Source of the DNA: DATDAW01 sp036524675
GTDB lineage: Bacteria; Verrucomicrobiota; Verrucomicrobiia; Chthoniobacterales; DASVRZ01
Direction: 5' to 3'
Assembly: GCA_036524675.1 (NCBI GenBank)
Contig: DATDBU010000019.1
Span: 1-5,420, forward strand
Length of the DNA stretch: 5,420 nt
Positions 1 to 5,420 of the stretch are shown one piece after another. Within the stretch, counting starts at the first letter, position 1; each line of letters begins with the position of its first letter. The notes under the pieces were generated by a model. That model had not been told where the DNA came from. It made no database searches and worked only from the letters and a program-made list of their open reading frames with translations. The position numbers and the translations under genes are program-made.

Positions 1-1
1 G

Positions 2-2340
2 GGCAAGACGACCAGTTTTACCTACGACCAGGGCGGACTTGGTTTCCTGACCAGCACGAAGGATCCCCGTGGAAACATTACTCTGCGCACGCCTACCCGG
101 TTCGACAATCGTGCGGCAGTCACCTACCCGGACGGTTCCACGGAATCCTGGACGCGCGATGCCTTGGATAGGATTCTTTCGCACATGAACACCCGGGGCA
201 AGACAACCACGTACACGCGGGACACGCTGGGCCGTGTGACCGCCATCGCCTATCCGGACGGGGGCCAGGAATCCTTTACCTATAACGGCTTCGGCCAGGT
301 GCTCAAACATACCCAGCTGAATGGAGGCGTTGCGGAAAACACCTACGACAGCAGGGGGCTTAAGGAGAGCACGAAGGATGCAAATGGGAAAATTACGTCA
401 TTTGCATACGATTCGCTCGACCGGCTTTCCAGCGTTACGGACGCCCTGGGAAACACCACCGCATACAGCTACGACGACCGTGGCAATATTACAGAAGTCA
501 TCCACCCGGGTGGCGCGCGCCAGACCTACGAATACAACTGGTCTGGAAAACTGACGCGCTTCACCAACGAGTTGGGAAACAGCTGGGTTTATGAATATGA
601 CGACTTCAAGCGGATAACCCTTGCAGCCGATCCGTTGGGGAACACGACGAGCAGTACTTATGCAGCGCCATGGGAACCGGTGATTGACACGGTTACGCTG
701 CCCAGCGGCCGGAAAACCAAGTTTGTTTACGATGCCAACCTGCGCCCGGCTTCCATCACAAAAGCCCATGGAACAGGCGACGCGTCCACGGTTGTATCCA
801 CGTTTGACGCTGCTGGAAACGTCGCATCGATAACCGACGCAAATGGCGTCACCTTGAGTTTTACCTATGACTCGCGGAACCGTCGTACCAGCCAGACGGA
901 TTCCTTGGGGAACACGACTGAATACACCTATGATGAACGGGATAATCTCCTGACGGAAACGCGCCCCAACGGGGGAGTCACTGAGTACGCGTATGACGCT
1001 GAGGACCGCATGATCGGAATCACGGATCCTGCCGGAAACAAGACGGTGATGGCGTATGACCCTTCGGGCAACCTGGTCTCCCTCACAGATGCCAAAAATA
1101 ATACTTACTCCTACACGTACGACGCCCTGAACCGTCTTAGGGAGATGATTTACCCGGGTGGATCCCGCGAATCCTACGGATACGACGATGCAGGACGGTT
1201 GACCTCTTACACCAACCGGGCGGGGAAGGTCTGCACCTACACGTATGACAACCGGGATCGTCTGGTTCAGTCGATCTGGAACGATGGCATTACGCCCTCA
1301 GTCCTGAGAAGTTACGATGCCGCAAGCCGGCTGACTTCCAGTAACAATGGAAAGAGCGCGCTCTCATTCGCCTACGATACGGCAAACCGGTTGACAGCAG
1401 AAATGCAGAACCTTTCTGCCATCAATCCGCAACTGCCAGCGTTTACGGTCGGCTACGGTTACGATGCGGACGGCAACCGGATAGCGCTTACTTATCCGGA
1501 CGGCAGCATGGTCGATTATACTTTGAATGCCAGGGCCCAGTTGCGTGAAGTGTCGCTGGATGGACCGCCTCCGCTGGCGACTTACTCGTATGACGCCGCT
1601 GGCACCCGCACGGGAAGAACCTTGGAAAACGGCACTTCGACTGCGTACGCGCATGACAATGCCAACCGCCCGATCTCGGTCCAGCACAGCCATGGCTTGG
1701 GCGTTTTTGCAAAATTCACCTATACGCTCGACAGCGTTGGCAATCGCACCGCCAAAGCGGCCACAGGATCCAGCATCGCCAACCAGACAGAATCCTACGG
1801 CTACGATGCGATCGACCAGATCCGGCAGGCTGCCTATGGAGCTGCGCGCACCGTCAAATATGGCTACGACCCCGCCGGCAATCGGACAACCGTTACCGAC
1901 AACGGGCTGACGACTTCCTACTCCACCAACAGCCTCAACCAATACACCGCTGTTTCTTCCGTGCCTGCGCCGGTCTATGATGGGAATGGCAATCTGGTCG
2001 CCTTCAACGGTTCGACATATTCCTATGACGCACAGAACCGGCTGAGAATGATATCGGGCAGCGCTACAACTGCGAGCTTTACCTACGACAGCCATAACCG
2101 GCAGGTGAGCCGCACCGTCAACGGAGTATCGACCTGGTTTGTTTACGACGGTTGGAATCTCATCGCGGAATACGCGGCTAACGGCATTCTGCTGCGTAAA
2201 TACATCCATGGCGCGGCGATGGACGAAATCCTTGCCCGCATCGACTCGAGCGGCACGCTTTACTTCCATCAAGACGGCCTGGGATCCACGGTATCATTGA
2301 CCGATTCGAATGGGAATGTCGTTGAAAGCTACCAGTATGA
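2..2340 (+). repeat. YD-repeat array (about 33 units)
   Basis: Units of roughly 20-22 residues carry a consensus like (F/Y)xYDxxGR/NL. Examples are YSYDDRGNI, YTYDALNRL, YGYDDAGRL, YGYDPAGNR and YSYDAQNRL. Such repeats build the beta-sheet wall of the RHS/Tc-toxin cocoon. The units are diverged at DNA level, so this is an old protein repeat and not a recent tandem duplication. A few units are degenerate in the YD position (YTLNARAQL, YSTNSLNQY, YAHDNANRP). The count is by eye. Confidence 0.9.
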
Positions 2341-2830
2341 CGCTTTTGGCAAGCCAGCATTTTCCAACGGCTCGGGACAGGCCATTACAGCCTCAGCCAG
2401 GGACAACCGTTTCCTCTTCACCGGGCGCGAATGGCTGGCCGAGCTCGGCCTCTACGACTACCGGAACCGGATTTATAGTCCCGACCTGGGCCGCTTTCTG
2501 CAAGCCGACCCGATCGGATTCGCCGGTGAAGATGCGGACCTTTATCGGTATGTGGGCAACAATCCGGCGAACTGGCTGGATCCGTTGGGCTTAGATATTT
2601 GGCACATCAACAATAGTAAGGCGGCCGGTGGTAACGGTCATGGTGGTGCGATTGTCGGCCAGCCGGGTGGAGACAACTTCACTTATCATTCCTTTGGGCC
2701 TGAGAAACCGGGAAGCCCAATTGGTAAAGGCAAACTCGATGAAGCCTCATTTGGGAGTCTCAAAGATGCGATGGATTATGCCAAGAAGCAGGGTTACGAT
2801 CGCCAAGCTAGTGTTGTGTCACACTTATAA
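2..2830 (+). CDS. RHS/YD-repeat polymorphic toxin, 5' partial, 3' end replaced by IS630
   Basis: The frame is open from the window edge, so the true start is upstream; the TTG at 164 is only the first start-like codon inside the window. About 33 YD-type repeats run to about residue 776, with a conserved RHS core after them. RHS proteins form a hollow shell that encloses a C-terminal toxin and are delivered by type VI or other export routes; which route applies cannot be told without the N-terminus. The shell portion (2-2593) is intact. The variable tip starts at 2594 (DIWHINN) and follows its native sequence only to 2810. The last six codons (SVVSHL) and the stop at 2828-2830 come almost wholly from the left inverted repeat of the inserted IS630. 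The present product therefore has a complete shell but a toxin cut after about 72 residues. Confidence is high for the family and for the truncation. Confidence 0.95.
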   Translation, partial: GKTTSFTYDQGGLGFLTSTKDPRGNITLRTPTRFDNRAAVTYPDGSTESWTRDALDRILSHMNTRGKTTTYTRDTLGRVTAIAYPDGGQESFTYNGFGQVLKHTQLNGGVAENTYDSRGLKESTKDANGKITSFAYDSLDRLSSVTDALGNTTAYSYDDRGNITEVIHPGGARQTYEYNWSGKLTRFTNELGNSWVYEYDDFKRITLAADPLGNTTSSTYAAPWEPVIDTVTLPSGRKTKFVYDANLRPASITKAHGTGDASTVVSTFDAAGNVASITDANGVTLSFTYDSRNRRTSQTDSLGNTTEYTYDERDNLLTETRPNGGVTEYAYDAEDRMIGITDPAGNKTVMAYDPSGNLVSLTDAKNNTYSYTYDALNRLREMIYPGGSRESYGYDDAGRLTSYTNRAGKVCTYTYDNRDRLVQSIWNDGITPSVLRSYDAASRLTSSNNGKSALSFAYDTANRLTAEMQNLSAINPQLPAFTVGYGYDADGNRIALTYPDGSMVDYTLNARAQLREVSLDGPPPLATYSYDAAGTRTGRTLENGTSTAYAHDNANRPISVQHSHGLGVFAKFTYTLDSVGNRTAKAATGSSIANQTESYGYDAIDQIRQAAYGAARTVKYGYDPAGNRTTVTDNGLTTSYSTNSLNQYTAVSSVPAPVYDGNGNLVAFNGSTYSYDAQNRLRMISGSATTASFTYDSHNRQVSRTVNGVSTWFVYDGWNLIAEYAANGILLRKYIHGAAMDEILARIDSSGTLYFHQDGLGSTVSLTDSNGNVVESYQYDAFGKPAFSNGSGQAITASARDNRFLFTGREWLAELGLYDYRNRIYSPDLGRFLQADPIGFAGEDADLYRYVGNNPANWLDPLGLDIWHINNSKAAGGNGHGGAIVGQPGGDNFTYHSFGPEKPGSPIGKGKLDEASFGSLKDAMDYAKKQGYDRQASVVSHL
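2330..2593 (+). other. RHS-associated core domain with predicted self-cleavage site
   Basis: This is the conserved end of the RHS shell. It contains YQYDAFGKP, then FTGREWLAELGLYDYRNR, then LGRFLQADPIGF, then LYRYVGNN, and ends with NPANWLDPLGL. The end fits the PxxxxDPxGL pattern that marks the boundary between the RHS core and the toxin tip. In studied RHS and Tc-toxin proteins an aspartate-protease-like activity of this domain releases the tip just after it. The Asp residues of DPIGF and DPLGL are present, so self-cleavage after Leu (codon 2591-2593) is predicted. Cleavage itself is inferred from the family. Confidence 0.85.
2594..2810 (+). pseudogene. N-terminal half of RHS toxin tip (His-containing)
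   Basis: These are the first 72 codons of the variable tip, before the IS630 insertion, in frame with the RHS core. They contain NGHGGAIVGQ (His at tip residue 16, codon 2639-2641), then FTYHSFGP and a charged helix-like stretch with AMDYAKKQGYD. A His followed by small residues and a hydrophobic strand resembles the His strand of permuted papain-like folds (LRAT/NlpC-P60 type). Alone, this half lacks the Cys motif found on the other side of the insertion, so it is unlikely to be active. The fold assignment is an inference from motif order only. Confidence 0.6.
2809..2810. repeat. TA target-site duplication, left copy
   Basis: The dinucleotide TA directly outside the left inverted repeat matches TA at 4034-4035. 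IS630/Tc1/mariner elements insert at TA and duplicate it. Removing 2811-4035 restores the tip reading frame, with the split codon read as AGG (Arg). Confidence 0.85.
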
Positions 2831-2841
2831 TTTAGGGTAGA
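2811..2841 (+). repeat. IS630 left terminal inverted repeat
   Basis: Compared with the reverse complement of 4003-4033 it matches at 28 of 31 positions, with mismatches at positions 5, 6 and 17 of the repeat. The inner part, TTTAGGGTAGA, is identical at both ends. It supplies the premature stop codon TAA (2828-2830) for the RHS frame. Confidence 0.92.
2826..2831 (+). promoter_or_regulatory. Candidate -10 box of the transposase promoter
   Basis: A perfect TATAAT sits inside the left inverted repeat, 61 bases before the first transposase ATG. No good -35 hexamer lies 16-18 bases upstream; that stretch is toxin-tip sequence outside the element. The right inverted repeat has TGTAAT at the same place, so the consensus exists only at the transposase-proximal end. 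It is a weak call because a single hexamer can occur by chance. Confidence 0.35.
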
Positions 2842-2878
2842 AAAGTCGGCGGATTTCGGTCAGTATTGGATTCCAACC

Positions 2879-2885
2879 AAGGAGG
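2879..2885 (+). promoter_or_regulatory. Ribosome binding site of IS630 ORF1
   Basis: AAGGAGG lies 7 bases before the ATG at 2893. It decides the start in favour of that ATG over the upstream in-frame TTG at 2866. Confidence 0.85.
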
Positions 2886-2892
2886 TTGGACC

Positions 2893-3360
2893 ATGCCGAA
2901 AAAATACATTGTTCGATTGACACAAGAAGAGCGTGAAACCTTAAACGCGCTTTTGAAGAAGCGAGGTGTCGCGGCGCAACGGGTCAGACGAGCGCGGATT
3001 CTCCTGAAGGCCGATGCGGACGGCCCCGGTTGGTCGGATGCCAGGATTGCCGAGGCTTACGGCTGCCGAACGCAAACGGTGGAGAACATCAGGGAGAGTC
3101 TTGTGTGCGAAGGATTCGAGACCACTCTCCAGGGCAAACCCAAGAGCCGGGTGCGGCGCAAGGTGCTCGATGGAGCGCAGGAAGCCAAAATCATCGCGTT
3201 ACGCTTGGGGCAACCCCCGAAAGGATTTTCCAACTGGACGTTGCGTCTGTTGGCCGAACAAGCCGTGACGCTTGAAATTGTGGGATCGGTCAGCCACGAA
3301 ACCTTGCGCCGGACGCTAAAAAAAACCGATTTACGCAAAGGAGGATCGAGTAGTGGGTGA
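2893..3360 (+). CDS. IS630 transposase, N-terminal helix-turn-helix part
   Basis: This 155-residue product (MPKKYIVRLTQEER) is the DNA-binding half of an IS630-family transposase, which recognises the element's inverted repeats. A first helix-turn-helix covers about residues 47-68 (WSDARIAEAYGCRTQTVENI). A second homeodomain-like or winged-helix region covers about 95-147 and includes PPKGFSNWTLRLLAE and SHETLRRTLKK, both hallmarks of the family. The sequence follows the family up to LKKTDLRK (codon 3337-3339) and then turns into GGSSSG and stops. The expected continuation lies in the -1 frame, in the next ORF. Intact relatives carry both parts in one chain of about 350 residues. The start is set by the strong ribosome binding site. 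It lacks all catalytic residues and cannot transpose DNA alone. Confidence 0.9.
   Translation: MPKKYIVRLTQEERETLNALLKKRGVAAQRVRRARILLKADADGPGWSDARIAEAYGCRTQTVENIRESLVCEGFETTLQGKPKSRVRRKVLDGAQEAKIIALRLGQPPKGFSNWTLRLLAEQAVTLEIVGSVSHETLRRTLKKTDLRKGGSSSG
3337..3344 (+). promoter_or_regulatory. Strong Shine-Dalgarno sequence before IS630 ORF2
   Basis: AAAGGAGG lies 12 bases before the GTG at 3357, slightly longer than ideal spacing. It could allow ORF2 to be translated on its own or by reinitiation after ORF1 stops at 3358-3360. It may also be accidental, since it spans the site where one base appears to be missing from the transposase frame. Confidence 0.45.
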
Positions 3361-4025
3361 TCCCGCCGGAGTCGGATGCCGAGTTCGTCGCGAGCATGGA
3401 GGAAGTGCTGGAGGTCTACGCCCGGCCTTATGACAGGCAGTATCCGGTGGTGTGCATGGATGAACAGCCCATTCAGTTACTGAGGGAAACGAGGGAGCCG
3501 ATGGCCGCCACCCAGGCGCATCCACGGCGCGTGGATTACGAATACGAGCGAGCGGGAACCGCCAGCATTTTTATGTTCTGCGAACCGCTGGCCGGATGGC
3601 GTCAGGTTGCGGTTCGCGACCGGCGCACCAAGGTGGATTGGGCGCAGGAAGTTGAGGGGTTATTGCGCACGCGATACGCCGGGGTTGAGAAGGTGATTTT
3701 GGTCAGCGACAACTTGAATACGCACACCAAAGGAGCGTTTTACGAGACCTTTGCCCCGGAAAAGGCGCGATCGCTGGTGCGAAGGGTGGAGTTTTGCCAT
3801 ACACCCAAACACGGCAGTTGGCTCAATATCGCCGAGAATGAACTCAGTTCGATGACCCGGCAGTGCATCACGGGACGCCGGTTTGCCACACTCGAAGACC
3901 TCCGCGCAGAAACAAGCGCCTGGCACCATCACAGCAATGCCCGGCAACGAGGCGTCGATTGGCAATTTAAGGTCGACGACGCACGCCTGAAACTAAAGTC
4001 GATCTACCCTAAATTACAAGTGTGA
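3357..4025 (+). CDS. IS630 transposase, catalytic DDE part
   Basis: This 222-residue product starts at GTG, whose last bases overlap the ORF1 stop (GTGA). It holds the whole DDE-type nuclease core that cuts and joins transposon ends. The first Asp is in VVCMDEQP (D35), the second in LVSDNLNTHT (D118) and the acidic third residue in WLNIAENEL (E160, possibly E162). DYEYERAGTASIFMF, PLAGWR and TPKHGSWLN are further family signatures, and all look undamaged. Its usual N-terminal partner is encoded just upstream in the +1-shifted frame. In intact relatives, WVIPPE follows directly on the sequence in ORF1; here TGG (3354-3356) is preceded by TAG in the same frame. Whether ORF2 is made by reinitiation or is a dead fragment is unresolved. 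Its stop lies within the right inverted repeat. Confidence 0.88.
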   Translation: MIPPESDAEFVASMEEVLEVYARPYDRQYPVVCMDEQPIQLLRETREPMAATQAHPRRVDYEYERAGTASIFMFCEPLAGWRQVAVRDRRTKVDWAQEVEGLLRTRYAGVEKVILVSDNLNTHTKGAFYETFAPEKARSLVRRVEFCHTPKHGSWLNIAENELSSMTRQCITGRRFATLEDLRAETSAWHHHSNARQRGVDWQFKVDDARLKLKSIYPKLQV

Positions 4026-4033
4026 CAATACAC
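4003..4033 (-). repeat. IS630 right terminal inverted repeat
   Basis: Read on the minus strand from 4033 it begins GTGTATTGTCACACTTG, against GTGTTGTGTCACACTTA at the left end. It encodes the last codons of the transposase and its TGA (4023-4025). Confidence 0.92.
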
Positions 4034-4035
4034 TA
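4034..4035. repeat. TA target-site duplication, right copy
   Basis: TA lies directly outside the right inverted repeat and pairs with 2809-2810. The A is the first base of codon AGG in the restored toxin frame. Confidence 0.85.
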
Positions 4036-4247
4036 GGTATCCAACGGACCCTGAGGGAGACCAAGCAGCACGAGACAAGGCGAAGGAATGGGCAGACGAT
4101 GATTACAACGTAACCGGTCACAACTGTCAGGATATGGTGAACGAAATGATGGACGTAGGCGGGGCGAATTTTGTGGGAAGGAGTCACCCCAATCTGACTT
4201 ATACTACTAACCTGCCGTTGGCTGCTGACCATGGTCCGATCAAATAG
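4036..4247 (+). pseudogene. C-terminal half of RHS toxin tip (Cys-containing), separated by IS630
   Basis: This 70-residue remnant rejoins the tip frame when 2811-4035 is removed. It reads RYPTDPEGD, then a charged helix (ARDKAKEWADDDY), then NVTGHNCQDMVNEMM, and ends NLPLAADHGPIK with TAG at 4245-4247. The HNCQD motif (Cys at restored tip residue 103, codon 4125-4127) resembles the nucleophile helix of permuted papain-like, NlpC/P60-LRAT type hydrolases, whose Cys follows the catalytic His in sequence. It has no start codon with a good ribosome binding site; the ATG at 4134 lies after the Cys. It is in the same frame as the transposase ORF2 stop at 4023-4025. It overlaps the next gene by 17 bases, the usual tight spacing of RHS tip and immunity genes. 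The remnant status is well supported; the fold is an inference. Confidence 0.85.
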
Positions 4248-4839
4248 ATGGTTGCTGTTGTTCTTTCTGGCAATGGCTGCGTTCATGCAACCGTTGATCG
4301 CTGAGGAAAGTATCGAGACCCCTGAGCAGGTGCTTTCATCGTTCTATGTGCATCTTTTGTCCGATGTGACTACAAAGGAACTGCCTTGCCTCTTCGCCGA
4401 TCCAACTGTTTTTGCATCAGCCCTGAAATGGCCAGATCTGAAAGGGGTAACAGACGAAGCGGTGGCTAATCAAGCGGTCTGGGATTATTTTAGGGCAAAT
4501 AGGAGTCTTTTTCTGTTTGATGGCATTGAGCCGTCTCAAACCGTGAAGAAAGCCGGACTAAGTTACTGTTTTGTCGCATTTCCGCATCCTGCAACGTTTT
4601 TCGATGGCATATTTTGCATCGAATTGATCGCTCCCTTGTCCAAAGGTGGTGGGAAGGACGGTGTTTTAAAGCAAATTAGATTTCCGCTTAAGAAAAACGA
4701 AGGACCAAGTGGGCCAGGTTATTTGATAGAGGCATCAATGATCGCGATCAACGGAGCAGGCATTGACCCATCTAAGGAATTCGACCGCACTGAAAGCTTT
4801 TACAGGCGACTTGGCTTTACTTCTCCTTCCAATCGATGA
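4231..4839 (+). CDS. Exported protein of unknown family, candidate immunity protein to the RHS tip
   Basis: This 202-residue protein matches no family I recognise. Residues 1-24 form a Sec signal peptide: Arg at 3 and 6, a hydrophobic run from 7 to 19, and a likely cleavage site after LIA (24). There is no lipobox Cys, so the mature 178-residue protein should be soluble in the periplasm. The mature start (ETPEQVLSSFYVHLL) and the mixed alpha/beta composition could suit a small NTF2-like fold, but this is a guess. The ATG at 4231 is the only in-frame choice that keeps a whole signal peptide. It overlaps the ancestral rhs stop by 17 bases and has no visible ribosome binding site, which suggests translational coupling to rhs, now broken by IS630. 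Its position right after an RHS tip is the standard place for an immunity gene. GC by hand count over 4261-4560 is about 48%, against about 57% in four sampled 60-base lines of the RHS core, fitting a separately acquired tip cassette. Confidence 0.7.
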   Translation: MVRSNRWLLLFFLAMAAFMQPLIAEESIETPEQVLSSFYVHLLSDVTTKELPCLFADPTVFASALKWPDLKGVTDEAVANQAVWDYFRANRSLFLFDGIEPSQTVKKAGLSYCFVAFPHPATFFDGIFCIELIAPLSKGGGKDGVLKQIRFPLKKNEGPSGPGYLIEASMIAINGAGIDPSKEFDRTESFYRRLGFTSPSNR

Positions 4840-4860
4840 CAGAGATTGGTAGGCGTCTAG

Positions 4861-5029
4861 CAGCCTGTCGGACTTGAATCTGGATAAGCTTGAAGATCTG
4901 TATTGTTATTAAAATTTGGTAACAACAAATCCATTCCGCTCTTTGCATTGGCATTTGAAGCGATGATTCGACGGGGAGCCTCTCTTCCCGTGCCCTCAAG
5001 CTCGGGCCGGCGCGGCGCGGCGGCCTCCT
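4861..5029 (-). other. Non-coding 3' end of the IS1182-type element
   Basis: These 169 bases lie between the transposase stop and the presumed element end. They are AT-rich near 4900-4930 and very GC-rich near 5005-5025. Two weak inverted repeats are visible: TTGTTA (4903-4908) with TAACAA (4920-4925), and ACGGG (4971-4975) with CCCGT (4987-4991). The second continues, after a two-base bulge, as GAG/CTC around a CCT loop. Either could help end transposase transcription, but neither is followed on the minus strand by a proper U-run. I see no gene here. Confidence 0.4.
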
Positions 5030-5419
5030 TTACGCCTTCGCGCCCTGCGCCGTTACGGTGAATAGGCGTTTGAGGTTGTACGCCAGGCACACCAGCGTCC
5101 ATTCCAGACCTGCTTTCGCGCTCCCTCTCATCGAAAATCGCCGAAAGCCCAGCGCTTCCTTGATGATCCCGAACACCGGTTCCACGGTTTGCTGGCGCTC
5201 TTTGTAGCGGGTTCGGCCTTCCTTCGTGTTCACCCGGTATTCCATCTCTTCCATGAACGTTGCTCCCGGTCCGGGCGCGGGCGGGTCTGCGCGTTTTTCC
5301 AGCTCTTCCACGCTTCGTCCGTGTTTTTGTCTCCCGGTGGCGGCAAGGACCCGGATCCCCGTCGCTTCTCCCCTGGCGTCCGCTTCCACGGCTTTCACCC
5401 CCTCTTCGCTCAGGTAGCC
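5030..5419 (-). CDS. IS1182-family transposase, C-terminal part (N-terminus beyond window)
   Basis: The frame is open to the window edge, reading GYLSEEGVKAVEADARGE at its visible start, so the GTG at 5398 is not a real start. About 129 residues are seen. ATGRQKHG is a typical IS1182/IS5-group motif. YKERQQTVEPVFGIIKEALG carries the third catalytic acid in the R-x4-E-x6-K arrangement (RQQTVEPVFGIIK) found in these DDE transposases. FRRFSMRG and WTLVCLAYNLKRLF form the conserved C-terminus. The first two catalytic Asp residues would lie outside the window. There is no frameshift in the visible part. It runs convergent to the putative immunity gene. Confidence 0.9.
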   Translation of the reverse strand, partial: GYLSEEGVKAVEADARGEATGIRVLAATGRQKHGRSVEELEKRADPPAPGPGATFMEEMEYRVNTKEGRTRYKERQQTVEPVFGIIKEALGFRRFSMRGSAKAGLEWTLVCLAYNLKRLFTVTAQGAKA

Positions 5420-5420
5420 G

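Larger units (their letters stand above)
2811..4033 (+). mobile_element. IS630-family insertion sequence (1,223 bp) inside the RHS toxin tip
   Basis: The element is bounded by 31-bp inverted repeats starting GTGT and flanked by TA on both sides. It encodes a transposase with the IS630 signature motifs, split into two ORFs. The right end of the catalytic ORF runs into the right inverted repeat, as is usual for compact IS630 elements. The insertion splits a Tyr/Asp/Arg-rich part of the toxin tip between its candidate catalytic His and Cys motifs. Transposase and rhs run in the same direction. The matched ends and intact TA pair suggest a recent or well-preserved insertion, although the transposase reading frame itself looks damaged. 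Confidence 0.93.
4861..5420 (-). mobile_element. IS1182-type insertion sequence, 3' end only (continues past window)
   Basis: The minus-strand transposase fragment is clearly of the IS1182 group of DDE transposases. The outer end is placed at CAGCCTGTCGGACTTG (4861), just after CTAG at 4857-4860, because CAGCCTGTCGGACTTG looks like a terminal inverted repeat and the region beyond it is non-coding. The other end is outside the window, so neither the inverted repeat match nor a target duplication can be checked. It begins 21 bases after the stop of the putative immunity gene. Confidence 0.7.

Noticed and set aside
398..769. A 123-codon minus-strand frame
   Set aside because: It is antisense to YD repeats, with no recognisable protein features; a shadow of the repetitive coding sequence.
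1364..2272. A 302-codon open frame on the minus strand
   Set aside because: It lies wholly opposite the RHS repeats, and its sequence is the antisense image of the recurring Tyr-Asp codons. It has no family motif and no ribosome binding site evident.
2..2340. Repeats as a CRISPR-like or tandem DNA repeat array
   Set aside because: Periodicity is about 60-66 bases only at protein level, with divergent DNA and a continuous open frame; these are YD repeats.
2310..2594. A 94-codon plus-strand frame inside the RHS core
   Set aside because: It overlaps the best conserved part of the RHS frame and has no independent features.
3318..3325. Run of eight A as a programmed -1 frameshift site joining the two transposase ORFs
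   Set aside because: The zero frame still matches the family for eight codons after the run (to LRK). A -1 slip here would read nonfamily sequence and then hit TAG at 3351-3353, so it could not produce a full transposase.
4023..4247. Transposase-toxin fusion by TGA read-through, since both are in the same frame
   Set aside because: The shared frame is explained by chance insertion position; no read-through signal is seen, and the toxin half lacks its His motif.
4857..5102. An 81-codon minus-strand frame across the end of the IS1182-type element
   Set aside because: It overlaps the transposase C-terminus in another frame and then reads through the non-coding end and inverted repeat; low-complexity Arg/Ala/Pro content with no motif.

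Overview
The window holds the 3' part of an RHS-type polymorphic toxin locus that has been invaded by insertion sequences. The closest fit is an environmental Gram-negative bacterium. The RHS core, the signal-peptide-bearing downstream gene and the style of the IS630 and IS1182 transposases would suit Verrucomicrobiota or a related phylum, but nothing here fixes the taxonomy. There is no rRNA, tRNA or CRISPR array.

Layout. Positions 2-2830 (+) are the end of a long RHS/YD-repeat protein whose start lies before the window. About 33 YD-type repeats lead into the conserved RHS core, which ends in NPANWLDPLGL at 2561-2593. A 142-residue variable tip begins at 2594. The tip is cut by a 1,223-bp IS630-family element (2811-4033) with 31-bp terminal inverted repeats (28/31 identical) and a TA on each side. 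Removing the element plus one TA rejoins the RHS frame exactly and extends it to a stop at 4245-4247. The rebuilt tip has a candidate catalytic His before the insertion and an HNCQD motif after it, a layout like that of permuted papain-like (NlpC/P60-LRAT type) hydrolases.

The IS630 transposase is split into a helix-turn-helix ORF (2893-3360) and a DDE catalytic ORF (3357-4025) in the -1 frame. The junction looks like a one-base deletion plus an amber codon. It also carries a perfect Shine-Dalgarno sequence and a GTGA stop/start overlap.

Next (4231-4839, +), overlapping the ancestral RHS stop by 17 bases, is an unrecognised 202-residue protein with a clear signal peptide. Its position makes it the candidate immunity protein for the RHS tip, and its exported location fits a toxin that acts in the periplasm. 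From about 4861 to the window end lies the 3' end of an IS1182-type element on the minus strand, with the C-terminal part of its transposase at 5030-5419.

How the parts relate: the toxin gene appears disabled by the IS630 insertion, while the putative immunity gene is intact but cut off from transcription and translational coupling through rhs. The most novel part is the toxin-tip and exported-immunity pair, which is only visible once the IS630 element is removed in silico.
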